Shown in pieces: positions 60,885-61,351 of a DNA stretch of 61,351 nucleotides. Below the pieces are notes generated by a model. That model worked only from the letters and a program-made list of their open reading frames with translations, ran no database searches and was not told the origin of the DNA. Positions within the stretch are counted from its first letter, which is position 1. The number at the start of each line of letters is the position of its first letter. Position numbers and translations under genes: made by a program. This stretch comes from SYIM01 sp041182885 (GTDB taxonomy: Bacteria; Pseudomonadota; Gammaproteobacteria; Burkholderiales; Burkholderiaceae_E): assembly GCA_049423065.1 (NCBI GenBank), contig JBMSQB010000013.1, forward strand, positions 1 through 61,351. Direction: 5' to 3'.

Positions 60885-61351
60885 ATGTTCATCAACCATC
60901 TTGCGCAGGCCGATATTCAGCTGCTGGGCGAGCACCGACGGTTCTGGATGGATACCTGCGCCGGCCGCGACCAGGTGGCCATGACCCTGCTCGAGCAGGG
61001 CTGGAAGGCTTACGAGGCGCCGCTACCCATGCTGGTCGCGCAGTGGTGCCAGGCGATCAAGCCGGTATTCATCGATGTTGGCGCCAACACCGGCTTCTAC
61101 AGCCTGCTGGCTCTGGCCTGCGGTGCCAGAGCGGCCCATGCTTTCGAACCCGTGGCAGAGATTGCCGGCATTCTCGAGGCCAATATGCGGGTGTCGGAAT
61201 TGTCCGGGATGCTGACCCTGCATCCTGTAGCGGCCGGGGCCAACGTCGGGGCCGCAATGCTTTACTTTCCACGCGCCGACCACGGGCTGATCGAAACGTC
61301 GGCATCACTCAACAGCGGCTTCCGGGCTCAGCACTCTGCGCGACGCGAGGT
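60885..61351 (+). CDS. FkbM family methyltransferase (partial, cut by window end)
   Basis: The first 155 codons of a protein that continues beyond the window. After an N-terminal ~60 residues comes the S-adenosylmethionine-binding loop VFIDVGANTGFYSLLAL and the acidic strand AAHAFEPVAE, both typical of FkbM-type methyltransferases, which often O-methylate sugars in surface polysaccharide loci. ATG 60885 lies 3 nt after the glycosyltransferase stop, so it shares its transcript. There is no in-frame stop before the edge. Confidence 0.85.
   Translation, partial: MFINHLAQADIQLLGEHRRFWMDTCAGRDQVAMTLLEQGWKAYEAPLPMLVAQWCQAIKPVFIDVGANTGFYSLLALACGARAAHAFEPVAEIAGILEANMRVSELSGMLTLHPVAAGANVGAAMLYFPRADHGLIETSASLNSGFRAQHSARRE

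Noticed and set aside
1..61351. CRISPR arrays, tRNA/rRNA genes, insertion sequences, integrases, phage or plasmid functions
   Set aside because: None seen: no regularly spaced repeats, no transposase or integrase motifs, and the only tandem repeats are the two in-frame ones reported.

Overview
The window reads as chromosomal DNA of a G+C-rich Gram-negative proteobacterium, most likely a betaproteobacterium of the Burkholderiales type. The main clue is four 'Bug' (TctC-like) periplasmic binding proteins without TctA/TctB partners, an expansion typical of Bordetella, Cupriavidus and Variovorax relatives. TRAP and TAXI-TRAP systems, CaiB-type CoA-transferases, a Rieske oxygenase and several acyl-CoA ligases fit a metabolically versatile aromatic and organic-acid degrader. 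I see no tRNA, rRNA, CRISPR array, insertion sequence or phage gene. All genes look intact except the last, which the window edge cuts.

Layout. 1-2.9 kb: SDR, AraC-type regulator, a four-helix membrane protein and a DUF1653 protein, in visibly less G+C-rich DNA. 2.9-7.6 kb (minus strand): hybrid histidine kinase, two-domain VOC/extradiol-type protein, Bug protein. 7.7-12.1 kb (plus): stand-alone Hpt protein, a complete DctPQM TRAP transporter and an MBL-fold hydrolase. 12.2-15.4 kb (minus): unknown secreted protein, UDP-glucose dehydrogenase, SDR. 15.5-22.1 kb (plus): a beta-oxidation module (FabG4-like, MaoC/HtdX-like, FadA2-like, FadE5-like) resembling the mycobacterial Rv0241c-Rv0244c locus, then a VOC protein. 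22.2-27.6 kb (minus): Bug, NicC-like FAD monooxygenase, SDR, ThDP enzyme, cupin. 27.7-31.6 kb: P-type ATPase and GDP-fucose synthase, divergent.

31.6-35.8 kb: a minus-strand set of D-malate/tartrate-type dehydrogenase, Bug and NicX/M29-like protein, with a divergent SDR. 35.9-44.7 kb: benzoate-CoA-ligase-like enzyme coupled to an Old Yellow Enzyme homologue, Bug, PcaD-like hydrolase, second acyl-CoA ligase, MmgE/PrpD protein and an orphan ABC ATPase. 44.9-53.2 kb (plus): a tightly overlapped eight-gene operon of Rieske oxygenase alpha and beta, CoA-transferase, TAXI-TRAP binding protein and fused permease, a small repeat-bearing membrane protein, CitE-like lyase and a second CoA-transferase. 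53.2-57.2 kb: formate-THF ligase (minus) and a histidine kinase/FixJ-type regulator pair (plus) separated by a perfect 18-bp palindrome. 57.4-61.35 kb: the start of a glycosylation locus (TPR O-GlcNAc-transferase-like protein, glycosyltransferase, partial FkbM methyltransferase).

How they fit together: most of the window pairs a dedicated periplasmic binding protein or transporter with oxygenases, CoA activation or transfer, and C-C cleavage enzymes. It therefore looks like several small catabolic modules of unknown substrate. The best candidates for undescribed pathways are the 44.9-53.2 kb operon, the 22.2-27.6 kb NicC-like cluster and the 31.6-34.9 kb dehydrogenase/NicX-like cluster. Substrates cannot be read from sequence, and all pathway statements are inference.
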